Positions 56,170 through 64,000 of a stretch of DNA of 64,000 nucleotides are shown here, piece by piece. Source of the DNA: Streptomyces sp. SAI-135 (GTDB taxonomy: Bacteria > Actinomycetota > Actinomycetes > Streptomycetales > Streptomycetaceae); the NCBI RefSeq assembly GCF_029893805.1, contig NZ_JARXYP010000002.1, forward strand, positions 6,572,001-6,636,000. The letters run 5' to 3'. How positions within the stretch are numbered: the stretch's first letter is position 1; each line of letters begins with the position of its first letter. The notes beneath the pieces are model-generated. The model had not been told where the DNA came from. It made no database searches and saw only the letters and a program-made list of their open reading frames with translations. The position numbers were made by a program, and so were the translations under genes.

Positions 56170-56934
56170 ATGAAGACACACATTCTGTCTGCCCGCCGTG
56201 CGGCCGCCTCCCTCGCTTGCGCCGCGGCGGTCGTGGCACTTACGGCTTGCGGAGGCGGCAGTGATGCAGTTCGGAGCGCAGCCGGTGCCACGCCCTCCAA
56301 GACCTCGGAGGCCAGTCCCGCCGCGGAGCCGAACGGCATCGAGAAGCTGTCCGCGAAGGAGATCTACGACACGGGCATGAAGACCAATGCCAAGGCGGGA
56401 TCGTTCCACGAGAAGATGGAGAGCGGGGGCGGAAAGAGTGATCTGCGGCTCTCCGCTTCCGAATGTGTCGGCACAGTCGACATCGCGGAGAAGGGTTCCT
56501 TCGAGGTCATTCGTATCCGCAAGGACATCTGGGTCAAGCCCGATGCGACATTCGCCGGCGGCATGAACTCCGCGCTCGGGGAGGAGTCGTTCTCCACCGA
56601 GAAGTGGACCCACGGCACGTCGAGCAACGCGCTTATGGCGAAGCTCGCCGGCTGGTGTCACCAGGAGCAGCTCAGTGCCCCCGACACGCTCGACGCCGGC
56701 AGCAAGGCGACCAAGGGCAAGGTCACGACGGTGGACGGTCAGCAGGCGGTACCGGTCGTGCTGGCGGGCAAGGGGGAGTCCGTCACCTGGTACGTGGCGA
56801 GTACCGGCAAGCCCTACTTCATCAAGCAGGACAGCAGCCGAGACGACATGCAGGACCTGACGGACTCCGACTTCGGCGAGGCGGTGGGTGCGAAGGCGCC
56901 GTCGGGGGAGGTTGGCGAGGCACCGAAGGGCTGA
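56170..56934 (+). CDS. Putative lipoprotein
   Basis: A 254-residue lipoprotein with lipobox LTAC at the end of AAASLACAAAVVALTACGGG. The mature domain (LSAKEIYDTGMKTNAKAGSF; VTWYVASTGKPYFIKQDSSR) has the layout of LppX/LprG-like beta-sheet lipoproteins, with two cysteines (SECVGTV, GWCHQEQ). It is monocistronic by spacing. Location in the type VII locus suggests envelope association but no function can be assigned. Confidence 0.82.
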   Translation: MKTHILSARRAAASLACAAAVVALTACGGGSDAVRSAAGATPSKTSEASPAAEPNGIEKLSAKEIYDTGMKTNAKAGSFHEKMESGGGKSDLRLSASECVGTVDIAEKGSFEVIRIRKDIWVKPDATFAGGMNSALGEESFSTEKWTHGTSSNALMAKLAGWCHQEQLSAPDTLDAGSKATKGKVTTVDGQQAVPVVLAGKGESVTWYVASTGKPYFIKQDSSRDDMQDLTDSDFGEAVGAKAPSGEVGEAPKG

Positions 56935-57204
56935 GGATCAGTGGAGCGGGTGACGGCTCGGTGGGCAGGCGGCCCGCCGAGCCGTTTGCGTGCACCGGCG
57001 CGTCCCACACTGCGGCCCGCGGTGGGCCACGCAAAGGAAGGTCCGGTATCTTTCGGCCTGCTGATTGGCATGTCCTTGCCTAGGTCGCCGGGCGCGAGGC
57101 TCGGCCGGAGTGGGCATCTCACGTCGTACGGGCGCAACGGCCTCCGTGCTCGAGTGGGCGAACCGGGCATGTCCGCCACTTTCACAACGGGGATGGGACA
57201 AGGG

Positions 57205-57636
57205 ATGAGTACTCCCTTCGATGCGCCGCACAGCGGATCCACTCACACGCGGCTGAACTCCGTGCCCGCGGAAGGCGGCGGAGGCGGAGGAGGCGGCGGT
57301 ACCAACGTCGACACCCAGCGCCTCGACGAGGCCGCCAACGCGCTCGTAGAACTGCGCGGCGACACCGAGAACGTGGACAACGGTGCCGACGACGACTGCC
57401 TGAGCGCCTCAAGGGGGCTGAACAAGCACAGCGCCGGGGGCATGGCCGAGGCGGGCTCCTGGGCGACCGCGGGCTCCCTGGTGACGATGGACGTCCGTTG
57501 GGGTTCCCAGGTCCTTCATCTCAAGAGCCTGCTTCAGGAGATCAGCGACAAGCTCCACACCACCACGGGTCACTACACCCGCACCGAGCAGGAGGAGCAG
57601 GCCCGGCAGCGCTCGATCAGCACGCCCTTCGGGTGA
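57205..57636 (+). CDS. Small helical type VII-associated protein
   Basis: A 143-residue protein: a glycine-rich linker (EGGGGGGGGG) near the N-terminus and then a two-helix region (TQRLDEAANALVELRGDTEN; KSLLQEISDKLHTTTGHYTR). It resembles an ESX-type partner protein but without a WXG turn. ATG at 57205 was chosen over upstream ATGs (57169, 57193) because GGGA lies six bases before it. It precedes the large WXG-domain protein by 87 bases. Confidence 0.75.
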   Translation: MSTPFDAPHSGSTHTRLNSVPAEGGGGGGGGGTNVDTQRLDEAANALVELRGDTENVDNGADDDCLSASRGLNKHSAGGMAEAGSWATAGSLVTMDVRWGSQVLHLKSLLQEISDKLHTTTGHYTRTEQEEQARQRSISTPFG

Positions 57637-57723
57637 GTTGGGCCGCCCGGGACGTCGCCGTGGCGCGGCGACCGGGCGAGCCGCCGAGTCGTACCGGAAC
57701 CCCCTCACAAGGAGCAGTCGCAC

Positions 57724-59938
57724 ATGGTCTCCATCCCCTACCTCGACAAGGCCGACCTCGCCCCACTGGCCGATGCCGCCGCATCCTGGAAAGCCCTGCC
57801 GGCCAAGTACGAGGCCTTGCAGCGGGAGTTCGAGCAGCGGGTCGTCAACCACCTCAAGGGCCACTGGGAGGGGGACGCGGCCGAGGCCGCCTTCACCACC
57901 ATGGGCAAGGCCCGCACGGAGTACGAGAACGCCGCCACCGAGGCGGAGCGCATCGCCAAGCTGCTGCTGGACGCGCACGGTGAATTCGCCGCATCTCAGC
58001 GGCAGTTGCACGCCCTGCTCGACGAGGCCCGCAACGACCACTACAAGGTCTACGACGACGGCCGTGTCGAGGACGTGGACCCGCGGTGGGACAGTCCGAC
58101 GGCCTCCGCCTCGCCGGGTCTCGCCAAGGAACGCAAGACGAAGCTGGATTCGCTGGTCTCCCGCCTGACACGCGTCCTGGAGGCGGCCACCGCGGCGGAC
58201 GAGGCGGCCAGTTCGGCCCTGGAGCGCGACGCCAACGGGGACGGTCAGGGCTTCAACACCAGCGTCTACACCACCCTCGACGCCGTCGAGGCCGACCAGG
58301 CAGCCGCCCTGATGAACAAGAAGGGCCGGCTCTCCGACGCCGAGATCACCAAGCTCAACCTGCTGCTCTCCGCCAACAAGAACAACCCCGAGTTCTCCCG
58401 GGAGTTCGCGGTCAAGACCGGTGGCGAGAACATGCTCGGCAAGTACAACGAGCTCATGAGCCCGCCCGCCGGCACCACGCTTTCCAAGGCGCAGCTCGCA
58501 CAACTCAAGGAGCTCAAGTCCAACTTGGGCACCACCATCGGCACGGCGACCACGTCGGACGACCACCGCAAGGGCGGCCCCGACCCGGAGATCACCAAGT
58601 TCCAGAACGACCTCCTCAAGGCGGGCCAGCGCGACTTCAACGCCAACCCCACCGAGTCGCCGTACGGCCTCAGCGGCTACCAGCTCACCAGCAGCCTGAT
58701 GAGCGAGGGCAAGTGGGACAAGGACTTCCTCCAGGACTACGGCGACGCGCTGATCACCGCGGAGAAGAACGGCGCCAATGCCGGGCAGAACCCCGACGCC
58801 TACTGGGGGGTACCCGCGGACACTGGGCTCGACGAACATCGGGGCGCTCGACCCCATGACCGGGTTCATGGACGCCCTGGGGCACAACCCGGAGGCCTCC
58901 ACCGAGTTCCTCACCTCCGAGGCCACCATCGACGGCGAGAAGGTGGATCACCTCGACTACCTGCTGAAGGACCGGCACTGGCCGGAGGGGGCCGGTTACA
59001 CGGGCGACTCCGGGAACCCCAGCGGCTACAACAACCTGGGCCACGCGATGGAATCCGCCACCTCGGGTCGCCCCTTCGACAGCGACGGAGCCCCGGTGAA
59101 GCACACCGCCGAGCGCGCGGCGCTGATGAACGAACTCGTCAACACCATCGGCGGCGACCCTGACCTGATCAGTGGCTCTCCCCGGGACGAGATGCGGGAC
59201 AGCCTGGGCAACATGACGGCCGAGTACATGGCGGACGTCCAAGCCGCGTTCGGGAACGAGCAGGGCACGATCAAGCCCTTCGGCGAACCCGTCAATCCGC
59301 CCAAGGGATTCGAGACCGGCACCCTCGTGCCCTTCCTCGCCAACGTCGGGCGCGACCCGGACGCCTATGTCGCGATCAGCGAGTCCTCGCAGGCCAACAC
59401 TGCCATCTGGATGCAAGAGGTGGCGAAGCAGCACCCCGGCTACGACGAGATGACTCCCGCGATGGAGAACGTGGCGCATCCGGGCGGCATCGTCGCCGGG
59501 ATCCTCAGCGACGCCCGCGATCAGGCGATCTTCGAGGAGCACTCGGCGTCCGACAAGGACTTCAACGATGCCGTGGCGACCGGCGACAAGTGGGCCGGGC
59601 GGGGCCTTGGCATGGCGGTCGGCGCGGCGACGGGGACAGCGGCTCCGATCGTCGGGATCATCGCGGGCTGGGCCGTCGAGGACATCCAGGCGATGGTGGT
59701 GGGCCAGGTCCAGCAGGACACCACCGACGAGGCCCAGAAAGAGGCGTACACCAGGTACGCGGAAGGAAGGGCTGCCGTGCGGGACTCCACTGCGGATTCG
59801 CTCCGCGAAGCCATCAGGAACGCGGGGGTGGACATGCCCCCGCAGAAGCTGGACACACTGGCCGAGTCCGCGGCGCGGGCGGCGGACGACGGGCACACCA
59901 CGGGAGCGACGTGGAACTCTTCCGGGAGCGGACGATGA
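57724..59938 (+). CDS. Large WXG-domain protein (DUF6571-like), frameshifted as assembled
   Basis: An ESX-type large protein read in two frames. The first part begins with a WXG-like helical domain (NHLKGHWEGDAAEAAFTTMG), then a helical middle (LSDAEITKLNLLLSANKNNP). At the six-G run 58805-58810 the frame changes: removing one G joins NPDAYWG to YPRTLGSTNIGALDPMTGFM and gives one protein of about 738 residues. The second part ends with a hydrophobic Gly-rich segment (GMAVGAATGTAAPIVGIIAG) and a helical tail. This matches the streptomycete DUF6571 family as I recall it. It overlaps the following lipoprotein gene (ATGA). Confidence 0.75.
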
Positions 59939-60600
59939 TGTCGACGGTGCTGAGTCCTCGTGAGCAGGGTGCCGCCCGTGGACTTCGACAGCGCCTCAGG
60001 GCGCTGGCCGTCGTCACAGTGGCGGTGTTGGTCTCGGCCGGGTGCAGTGGCCAAGGTGGCGACAGCGTCGACGAACGCAGCACCTCGGTGTGCGACGGCA
60101 CCCTCAAGGGGCAGGTCTTCGCGACGCTGGTGGGTGACGACGGCGTCGTCTCGGAGAAGACCAGCAAGTTCTCTCCCGCGAAGTGGACGGCTGCGGGGAG
60201 GTGCGAGCTCTACGGCAAGGAGGACTCCGTCCGGATCGACTATCTCTGGCACTCGGACGACCTCGACGACCTCGACAGGTACCGGTCGCCCAACGCCTCC
60301 ACCGTCAAGTCGTTCAAGGTCGACTCGGCGGTCGGGTACGTGGAGAAGAACCGCGCATTTGTCGCCATCCCCTGCGCCTTCGAGGGGCGGTCGGTGAGCA
60401 AGCACGAACTGCTCGAGGTCGAGGTGGCGAACATGCCGCCGAGCCGGACCCTCGACAGTGGTCAGCGCGAGACGTTCGCCTCCGCCGCGACCATCGCCGC
60501 GCGGTATATCGGCGGCGATGTGTTCAAGTGCGCCGCGATGCACCCCACGGAGAGCCTCGGATCGAGTTCCCCGAGCCCTTCGGGCAGTGCGTCGACGTGA
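59935..60600 (+). CDS. Putative lipoprotein
   Basis: A 221-residue lipoprotein starting MMSTVLSPREQGAARGLRQR, with lipobox VSAGC after LAVVTVAVL. The mature part contains several cysteines (TSVCDGTL, GRCELYG, IPCAFEG, FKCAAMH) that could form disulphides outside the cell. Start overlaps the preceding DUF6571-like gene, and the stop overlaps the next start (GTGA), so it is in the middle of a coupled cassette. Function unknown. Confidence 0.82.
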   Translation: MMSTVLSPREQGAARGLRQRLRALAVVTVAVLVSAGCSGQGGDSVDERSTSVCDGTLKGQVFATLVGDDGVVSEKTSKFSPAKWTAAGRCELYGKEDSVRIDYLWHSDDLDDLDRYRSPNASTVKSFKVDSAVGYVEKNRAFVAIPCAFEGRSVSKHELLEVEVANMPPSRTLDSGQRETFASAATIAARYIGGDVFKCAAMHPTESLGSSSPSPSGSAST

Positions 60601-61655
60601 GTGACTCAGCAAGATCGCCCCTGTTCGGCGGGAGGACGCGGCGGCTTGTCGGATCCGCGGTGACGCTGGCCGTCCTGGGGGCCGGGTACTACGGATTCCA
60701 GCTCCAGTACCCGGCAGCCAGGACCGCAAGGGCGTGCAGTGGGATGCTCGCGGCCGACCCGGTACTGGACCTCGCGGGGAAGTCGGGGCTGTCCGTGCTC
60801 GGTCTCGGATTCGACGTTTCCAGCAGGAAGTTCGACGTGTCGGGCGATGTGAAGGAGCCTGCCGGCCTGGCGACGCGCTGCATGGTCGACGGCATCGAGA
60901 TCGCCGTCGAGACCACGGCCGGCGCCCAGAACGCGTACGGCGCCTATCAGGACGATGAGAAGGCCTCTCCCGTACCGCTGAGCGGCGGATGGCAGGGGCT
61001 CATGGTCACCGACGGCGAGGAGGCGACCGCGTCGGTGCTCCTCAGCTGCAGGAACTGGTCACCGAACGAGGGCAGCGGAATCCTCGTGACGGCCGATTCG
61101 CCGTTCGACGTCGAGGTCACGGAAGCCATACGGCTCAAGCTCGCCCGGGCCGCTACGGCAACGGCGCAGCGCGCGGCGGACAAGACCGGCTGCGAGACTG
61201 AGCCGGGGGATGCGGGCAAGGTGACCGCTCCTGCGGCCGGCGCACGGACCGTGTCGGCCGGCGCCGCCACCGGAACCTGTGAAGGGATGACGTCGGCGCC
61301 GACGGTGCGCGAGACGGCCGCTGCGAAATCGCCGGTGGAGGCGTGCGTTCTCGTGGACGATCTGCGGCTCGTCGCCGCATACGGTCCGTTCAGCGACGCG
61401 TCCGCAGCCGTCGTCAACGGCAAGTACGGCGGCAACGACAAGCCCTCGGGGATCGACAGGTCCACGGCCTGGACGTCGGCCACCTGCCCGGGCGCCCTGG
61501 GTACCGGCTACTACCACGCTTCGCCGGTCGGGGGCAGCGTCCGGAGGTTCACGTCCGACCCGCTCACCGAGAAGGAGCGGGCGGATCTGAGGCACTTCGC
61601 GGAACAGTCGGCGGCCCGCCACGGCTGCGGCGCACCGGAGGCCGTGCCCTCCTGA
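60597..61655 (+). CDS. Membrane-anchored extracytoplasmic protein
   Basis: A 352-residue protein from GTG 60597. One N-terminal membrane anchor (LVGSAVTLAVLGAGYYGFQL) is followed by an extracytoplasmic region with repeated cysteines (ARACSGML, TRCMVDG, LSCRNWS, TGCETE, GTCEGM, EACVLVD, TCPGAL, HGCGAPE). The cysteine pattern resembles that of the preceding lipoprotein and suggests paired domains. Coupled to it by GTGA. Probably an envelope partner of the WXG-domain protein (inference). Confidence 0.8.
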   Translation: MSDSARSPLFGGRTRRLVGSAVTLAVLGAGYYGFQLQYPAARTARACSGMLAADPVLDLAGKSGLSVLGLGFDVSSRKFDVSGDVKEPAGLATRCMVDGIEIAVETTAGAQNAYGAYQDDEKASPVPLSGGWQGLMVTDGEEATASVLLSCRNWSPNEGSGILVTADSPFDVEVTEAIRLKLARAATATAQRAADKTGCETEPGDAGKVTAPAAGARTVSAGAATGTCEGMTSAPTVRETAAAKSPVEACVLVDDLRLVAAYGPFSDASAAVVNGKYGGNDKPSGIDRSTAWTSATCPGALGTGYYHASPVGGSVRRFTSDPLTEKERADLRHFAEQSAARHGCGAPEAVPS

Positions 61656-61728
61656 TTCCTTGATTCAGAAACGGCGAATCCGCAGGCGTCGCGGGGTGGC
61701 AGTGGGCCAGAGGACGTGACAGGTCGGG

Positions 61729-61763
61729 CGATCGGCAGCTCATCGGGCTGCCGATCGTCTTGT
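61729..61763 (+). terminator. Terminator after the first effector-type cassette
   Basis: CGATCGGCAGC pairs with GCTGCCGATCG (11 bp) and is followed by TCTTGTTC. It lies in a 420-base gap (61656-62075) in which I see nothing else. Confidence 0.75.
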
Positions 61764-62075
61764 TCAAGCGCAGTCCAGCCGTGCCCGCGGCGGGTTGCTG
61801 CCGGACGTCGGTGGCGACCTGAGGAACGTCTCACCGAATGGGCCCGAGGGCGAGGTGCACAGCCGGCCGACGCCGTCCAGGTGATGAGAACGACTGCGCT
61901 GCCCCGGAGCTCAGAGCAGGGCGTGCCGAGCACCAGCCGCCGTCGGCCCGACGGCCCACTGGAGCCGAGTTGACCGTATCCCCCCATCGTGTGCCGGTCC
62001 GTGACTCTTCGGGCGGTGTGCGGTTGCGGAAGTGCACGTCAAAGGTCGTCGAGGGATGGGTGTACGGAGCGACGC

Positions 62076-62399
62076 ATGACTGGTGACTTCTACTTGGACC
62101 CGCGCGAAATGGCAGGACTGGCCGGTGCGTTCGAGACGCGGGCCCATGACATGGCGAGTGCCGTCAGGGCATTTGAGCGGACGACGGGGGCGGAGCAGAT
62201 CCATGACGGGTTCGGGTTTCTGACGGAGTCCGAGGAAGTCACGTCGGCCTACGTCGACTTGGCTGCGGGGATGGTCGAGTCCCTGGGCAACCTGGCCCGC
62301 AACTTCGACGAGTTGAGCCGGGCAGTCAAGGACAACGCGAGGAACTCCGCCGCGGCGGACGACGCTCTCGCCGGGCTGTTCAAGGGCGGGAAGAGGTGA
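62076..62399 (+). CDS. Small WXG100-like protein
   Basis: A 107-residue helical protein (MTGDFYLDPREMAGLAGAFE; MVESLGNLARNFDELSRAVK) of the ESX type without a canonical WXG motif. ATG at 62076 follows GGAG. Its stop overlaps the start of the next gene (GTGA), so the pair is translationally coupled like other small/large ESX partners. Confidence 0.82.
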   Translation: MTGDFYLDPREMAGLAGAFETRAHDMASAVRAFERTTGAEQIHDGFGFLTESEEVTSAYVDLAAGMVESLGNLARNFDELSRAVKDNARNSAAADDALAGLFKGGKR

Positions 62400-63526
62400 G
62401 CGAGGAGAGCGTCGCCGAGAAGGTCTACGAGGCCGGGATCGAGGTGGTGAATCCCGGCGGCCGTCCCGATGTGCTGCGTGCGGCGGCCAAGGGGTGGCGC
62501 ACGATGGGGGAGGAGCTGGAGGAGGCGTACGGAGGGCTCGACCGGCGGGTGCGGGGCGTACTCGGTGAGCACTGGCGCGGGGAGTCCGCCGAGGCCTTCC
62601 GCGCGTACTGGGAGAAGGTCGGCCGGGCGGTCGAGGAGACCGTGCCGCTCTTCGAGCAGGCGGCCAGGGGGCTTGAGGAGGCCGCCGACAACATCGAGGA
62701 GATCAATGACGAGATCCATCAGATCTACCTCGAGATCGGTGTCTCGATCGCGGCGTCCGTCGCGCTGTCCTTCGTCACGGTCGGGTTCTCGGCGGCGGCG
62801 GGGGCGGCGAATGCGGTGCGGTTGGCGGCGCAGGCGGGAAGTGCAGCGTCCAGGTTGGGGCGCCTGCTCGGTAGCGCCGCTCGGTTGTTCCGGTACGTTC
62901 GCGGGCTGGCCAGGAGCAACGGGCCATGGCGGCTGATCGTCGAGCTGGGCGTGCAGTGGGGCGCGGGGACTGGCACGGGAATCGCCACCAACCTGGCCAT
63001 GGGCAAGGATCCGGAGCTCGCCAACAACGCAGTCAACGGCTTCGTGGGTGCACTGGGCGGGAAGTACGGGGCTGGTCTGCTGGCTCCGAGGCTGGGGGGC
63101 GGTGCCTGGGCCGTGGCCGCCGACGGCGCGGTGGTGGGGGCCGCCTCTTCGGTCGTCGGTGACACCCTGAACAACCTTCACGGCAGAGAGCGGTTCGACG
63201 CCTCTCAGATGGCCCTCGGAGCCGTGGCCGGAGGGCTGACCGGGGGCTCCGGTAGCGCGGCCGTACATCGCGCCACGGAGGGACGGACGTTCTCCGGGGC
63301 GCACCAGCTGGTGGGGGATGTGGCCACCAACGCTCCCATCAGCTTCGGGCTGGGAGCAGGAGGCAACATCTCCAAGGACGTGGACGGACTGGTCAACGGC
63401 AATCCCAATGCGGAGGAGGGCAAGGACCGTCCCGGTGCAGTCGCCGACGCGAAGAGAGACGCTGGAGACGACGTCGGCACGCTGCGGGCAGGACCCGACC
63501 CGCAGAGGTATGGAGCGTTCGGGTGA
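62396..63526 (+). CDS. WXG-domain protein with hydrophobic C-terminal region
   Basis: A 376-residue protein from GTG 62396. The N-terminal helical domain has the WXG-type turn GEHWRGESAEAFRAYWEKVG and a long helix (QAARGLEEAADNIEEINDEI). Hydrophobic Gly/Ala-rich segments follow (IGVSIAASVALSFVTVGFSA; KYGAGLLAPRLGGGAWAVAA), as in the linker/translocation part of polymorphic ESX effectors. The C-terminus is short and charged (DAKRDAGDDVGTLRAGPDPQ) with no recognisable toxin domain. Overlaps the next gene (GTGA). Confidence 0.82.
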   Translation: MSEESVAEKVYEAGIEVVNPGGRPDVLRAAAKGWRTMGEELEEAYGGLDRRVRGVLGEHWRGESAEAFRAYWEKVGRAVEETVPLFEQAARGLEEAADNIEEINDEIHQIYLEIGVSIAASVALSFVTVGFSAAAGAANAVRLAAQAGSAASRLGRLLGSAARLFRYVRGLARSNGPWRLIVELGVQWGAGTGTGIATNLAMGKDPELANNAVNGFVGALGGKYGAGLLAPRLGGGAWAVAADGAVVGAASSVVGDTLNNLHGRERFDASQMALGAVAGGLTGGSGSAAVHRATEGRTFSGAHQLVGDVATNAPISFGLGAGGNISKDVDGLVNGNPNAEEGKDRPGAVADAKRDAGDDVGTLRAGPDPQRYGAFG

Positions 63527-64000
63527 GCACTGAATGGACCATGGACAAGGACGCGAACGACGCAGCCGATGTCGCCGGTCTGCGCGTCTTCCCCCGCTGC
63601 GGGAGGTTCATCGCCGCAGTTGCTCCGATCGCACTCGTGGCGTCGACGGCAGCCTGGCTCTTCCTGGGGGCCACGCCGGTGCGCGCGGCTGTCGTGTGGG
63701 GTGCGCCGGTGCTTCTGACCGGTTGTCTGGTGCTCTGGGGCGTGGCGGTGGTGCGTGGGGGCGGACAGACCAGTCGCGAGACCTACCGGTGGGCTGTGCG
63801 CACCGCTTCGACCACCCCGGACCGCGGTGCGCGTGCGGTGCCGTTGCGGCTGGGCGGCACGCGCTGGATGTCCGCCCGTCTCGCCGGCGCCATGGTTGCC
63901 GTTCCCGCGATGTTGGCTCTGTGGGTGACCCTCGCCGCCGTCGACATGCGGGGAACCGGTACCGGTGCAGTGCTGGCCGAGGCCGGTGCGGTGATTGAGC
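63523..64000 (+). CDS. Membrane protein, runs off the right edge
   Basis: The frame opens at GTG 63523, overlapping the previous stop (GTGA), and has no stop before the window ends. The visible 159 residues contain hydrophobic segments FIAAVAPIALVASTAAWLFL, AAVVWGAPVLLTGCLVLWGV and AGAMVAVPAMLALWVTLAAV. It is the third gene of the second cassette, paralleling the membrane-anchored protein of the first. Confidence 0.75.
   Translation, partial: MSTEWTMDKDANDAADVAGLRVFPRCGRFIAAVAPIALVASTAAWLFLGATPVRAAVVWGAPVLLTGCLVLWGVAVVRGGGQTSRETYRWAVRTASTTPDRGARAVPLRLGGTRWMSARLAGAMVAVPAMLALWVTLAAVDMRGTGTGAVLAEAGAVIE

Overview
This 64 kb window is high-GC actinobacterial DNA, almost certainly a Streptomyces chromosome. 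The evidence is third-codon-position GC bias, frequent GTG starts, ATGA/GTGA start-stop overlaps, Tat and Sec exported glycosidases, and a gene order (dxr, rseP, ispG, proS, rimP, nusA, ylxR, infB, rbfA, truB, ribF, then a type VII secretion locus) that I recall from streptomycete core regions. No tRNA, rRNA or CRISPR array is visible.

Region 1 (1-13.7 kb) is a carbohydrate locus that reads as a xyloglucan utilisation system. It holds the end of a solute-binding protein, two ABC permeases, a secreted GH74 enzyme, a GH42 beta-galactosidase, a GH95 alpha-fucosidase and a secreted GH12 endoglucanase, all on the plus strand. A GH31 alpha-xylosidase-like gene and a LacI-type repressor lie on the minus strand with two palindromic operators. 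The logic is extracellular backbone cutting (GH74, GH12), import of oligosaccharides, and cytosolic side-chain removal (GH95, GH42, GH31). A secreted chorismate mutase gene sits inside the locus.

Region 2 (14-18.6 kb) has an acyl-CoA dehydrogenase, dxr and the site-2 protease gene rseP. Region 3 (18.57-20.71 kb) is an insertion carrying one gene, a large serine recombinase with an IS5-transposase-like C-terminal tail. It lies exactly in the 3' end of rseP. Both flanks encode the same rseP C-terminus (VNPVRIS-stop), so the gene was restored on integration and the displaced native tail and terminator remain on the right. Region 4 (20.9-39.6 kb) is core: ispG, two GNAT proteins, proS, a minus-strand trio (a degenerate phosphotransferase, a ferritin-like protein, a lipoprotein), then rimP-nusA-ylxR-infB-DUF503-rbfA-truB. 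It ends with a protease-like/P-loop NTPase/helical protein (frameshifted) and ribF.

Region 5 (39.7-64 kb) is a type VII (ESX-like) secretion locus: a ParA/MinD-type ATPase with a huge proline-rich N-terminus, a DUF397 protein, an uncharacterised protein, EccE (frameshifted), EccB, two WXG100 proteins, a mycosin, further WXG/PPE-like proteins, two extra tandem mycosin paralogues plus a decayed third copy, and two cassettes of small WXG-like protein + large WXG-domain protein + lipoprotein or membrane protein. EccC and EccD are not in the window and probably lie to the right.

Three genes between 36 and 59 kb (the protease-like/NTPase gene, eccE and a large WXG protein) are each interrupted by what looks like one extra base in a G or C run. 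This suggests homopolymer errors in the assembly rather than three true pseudogenes, but reads are needed to decide.
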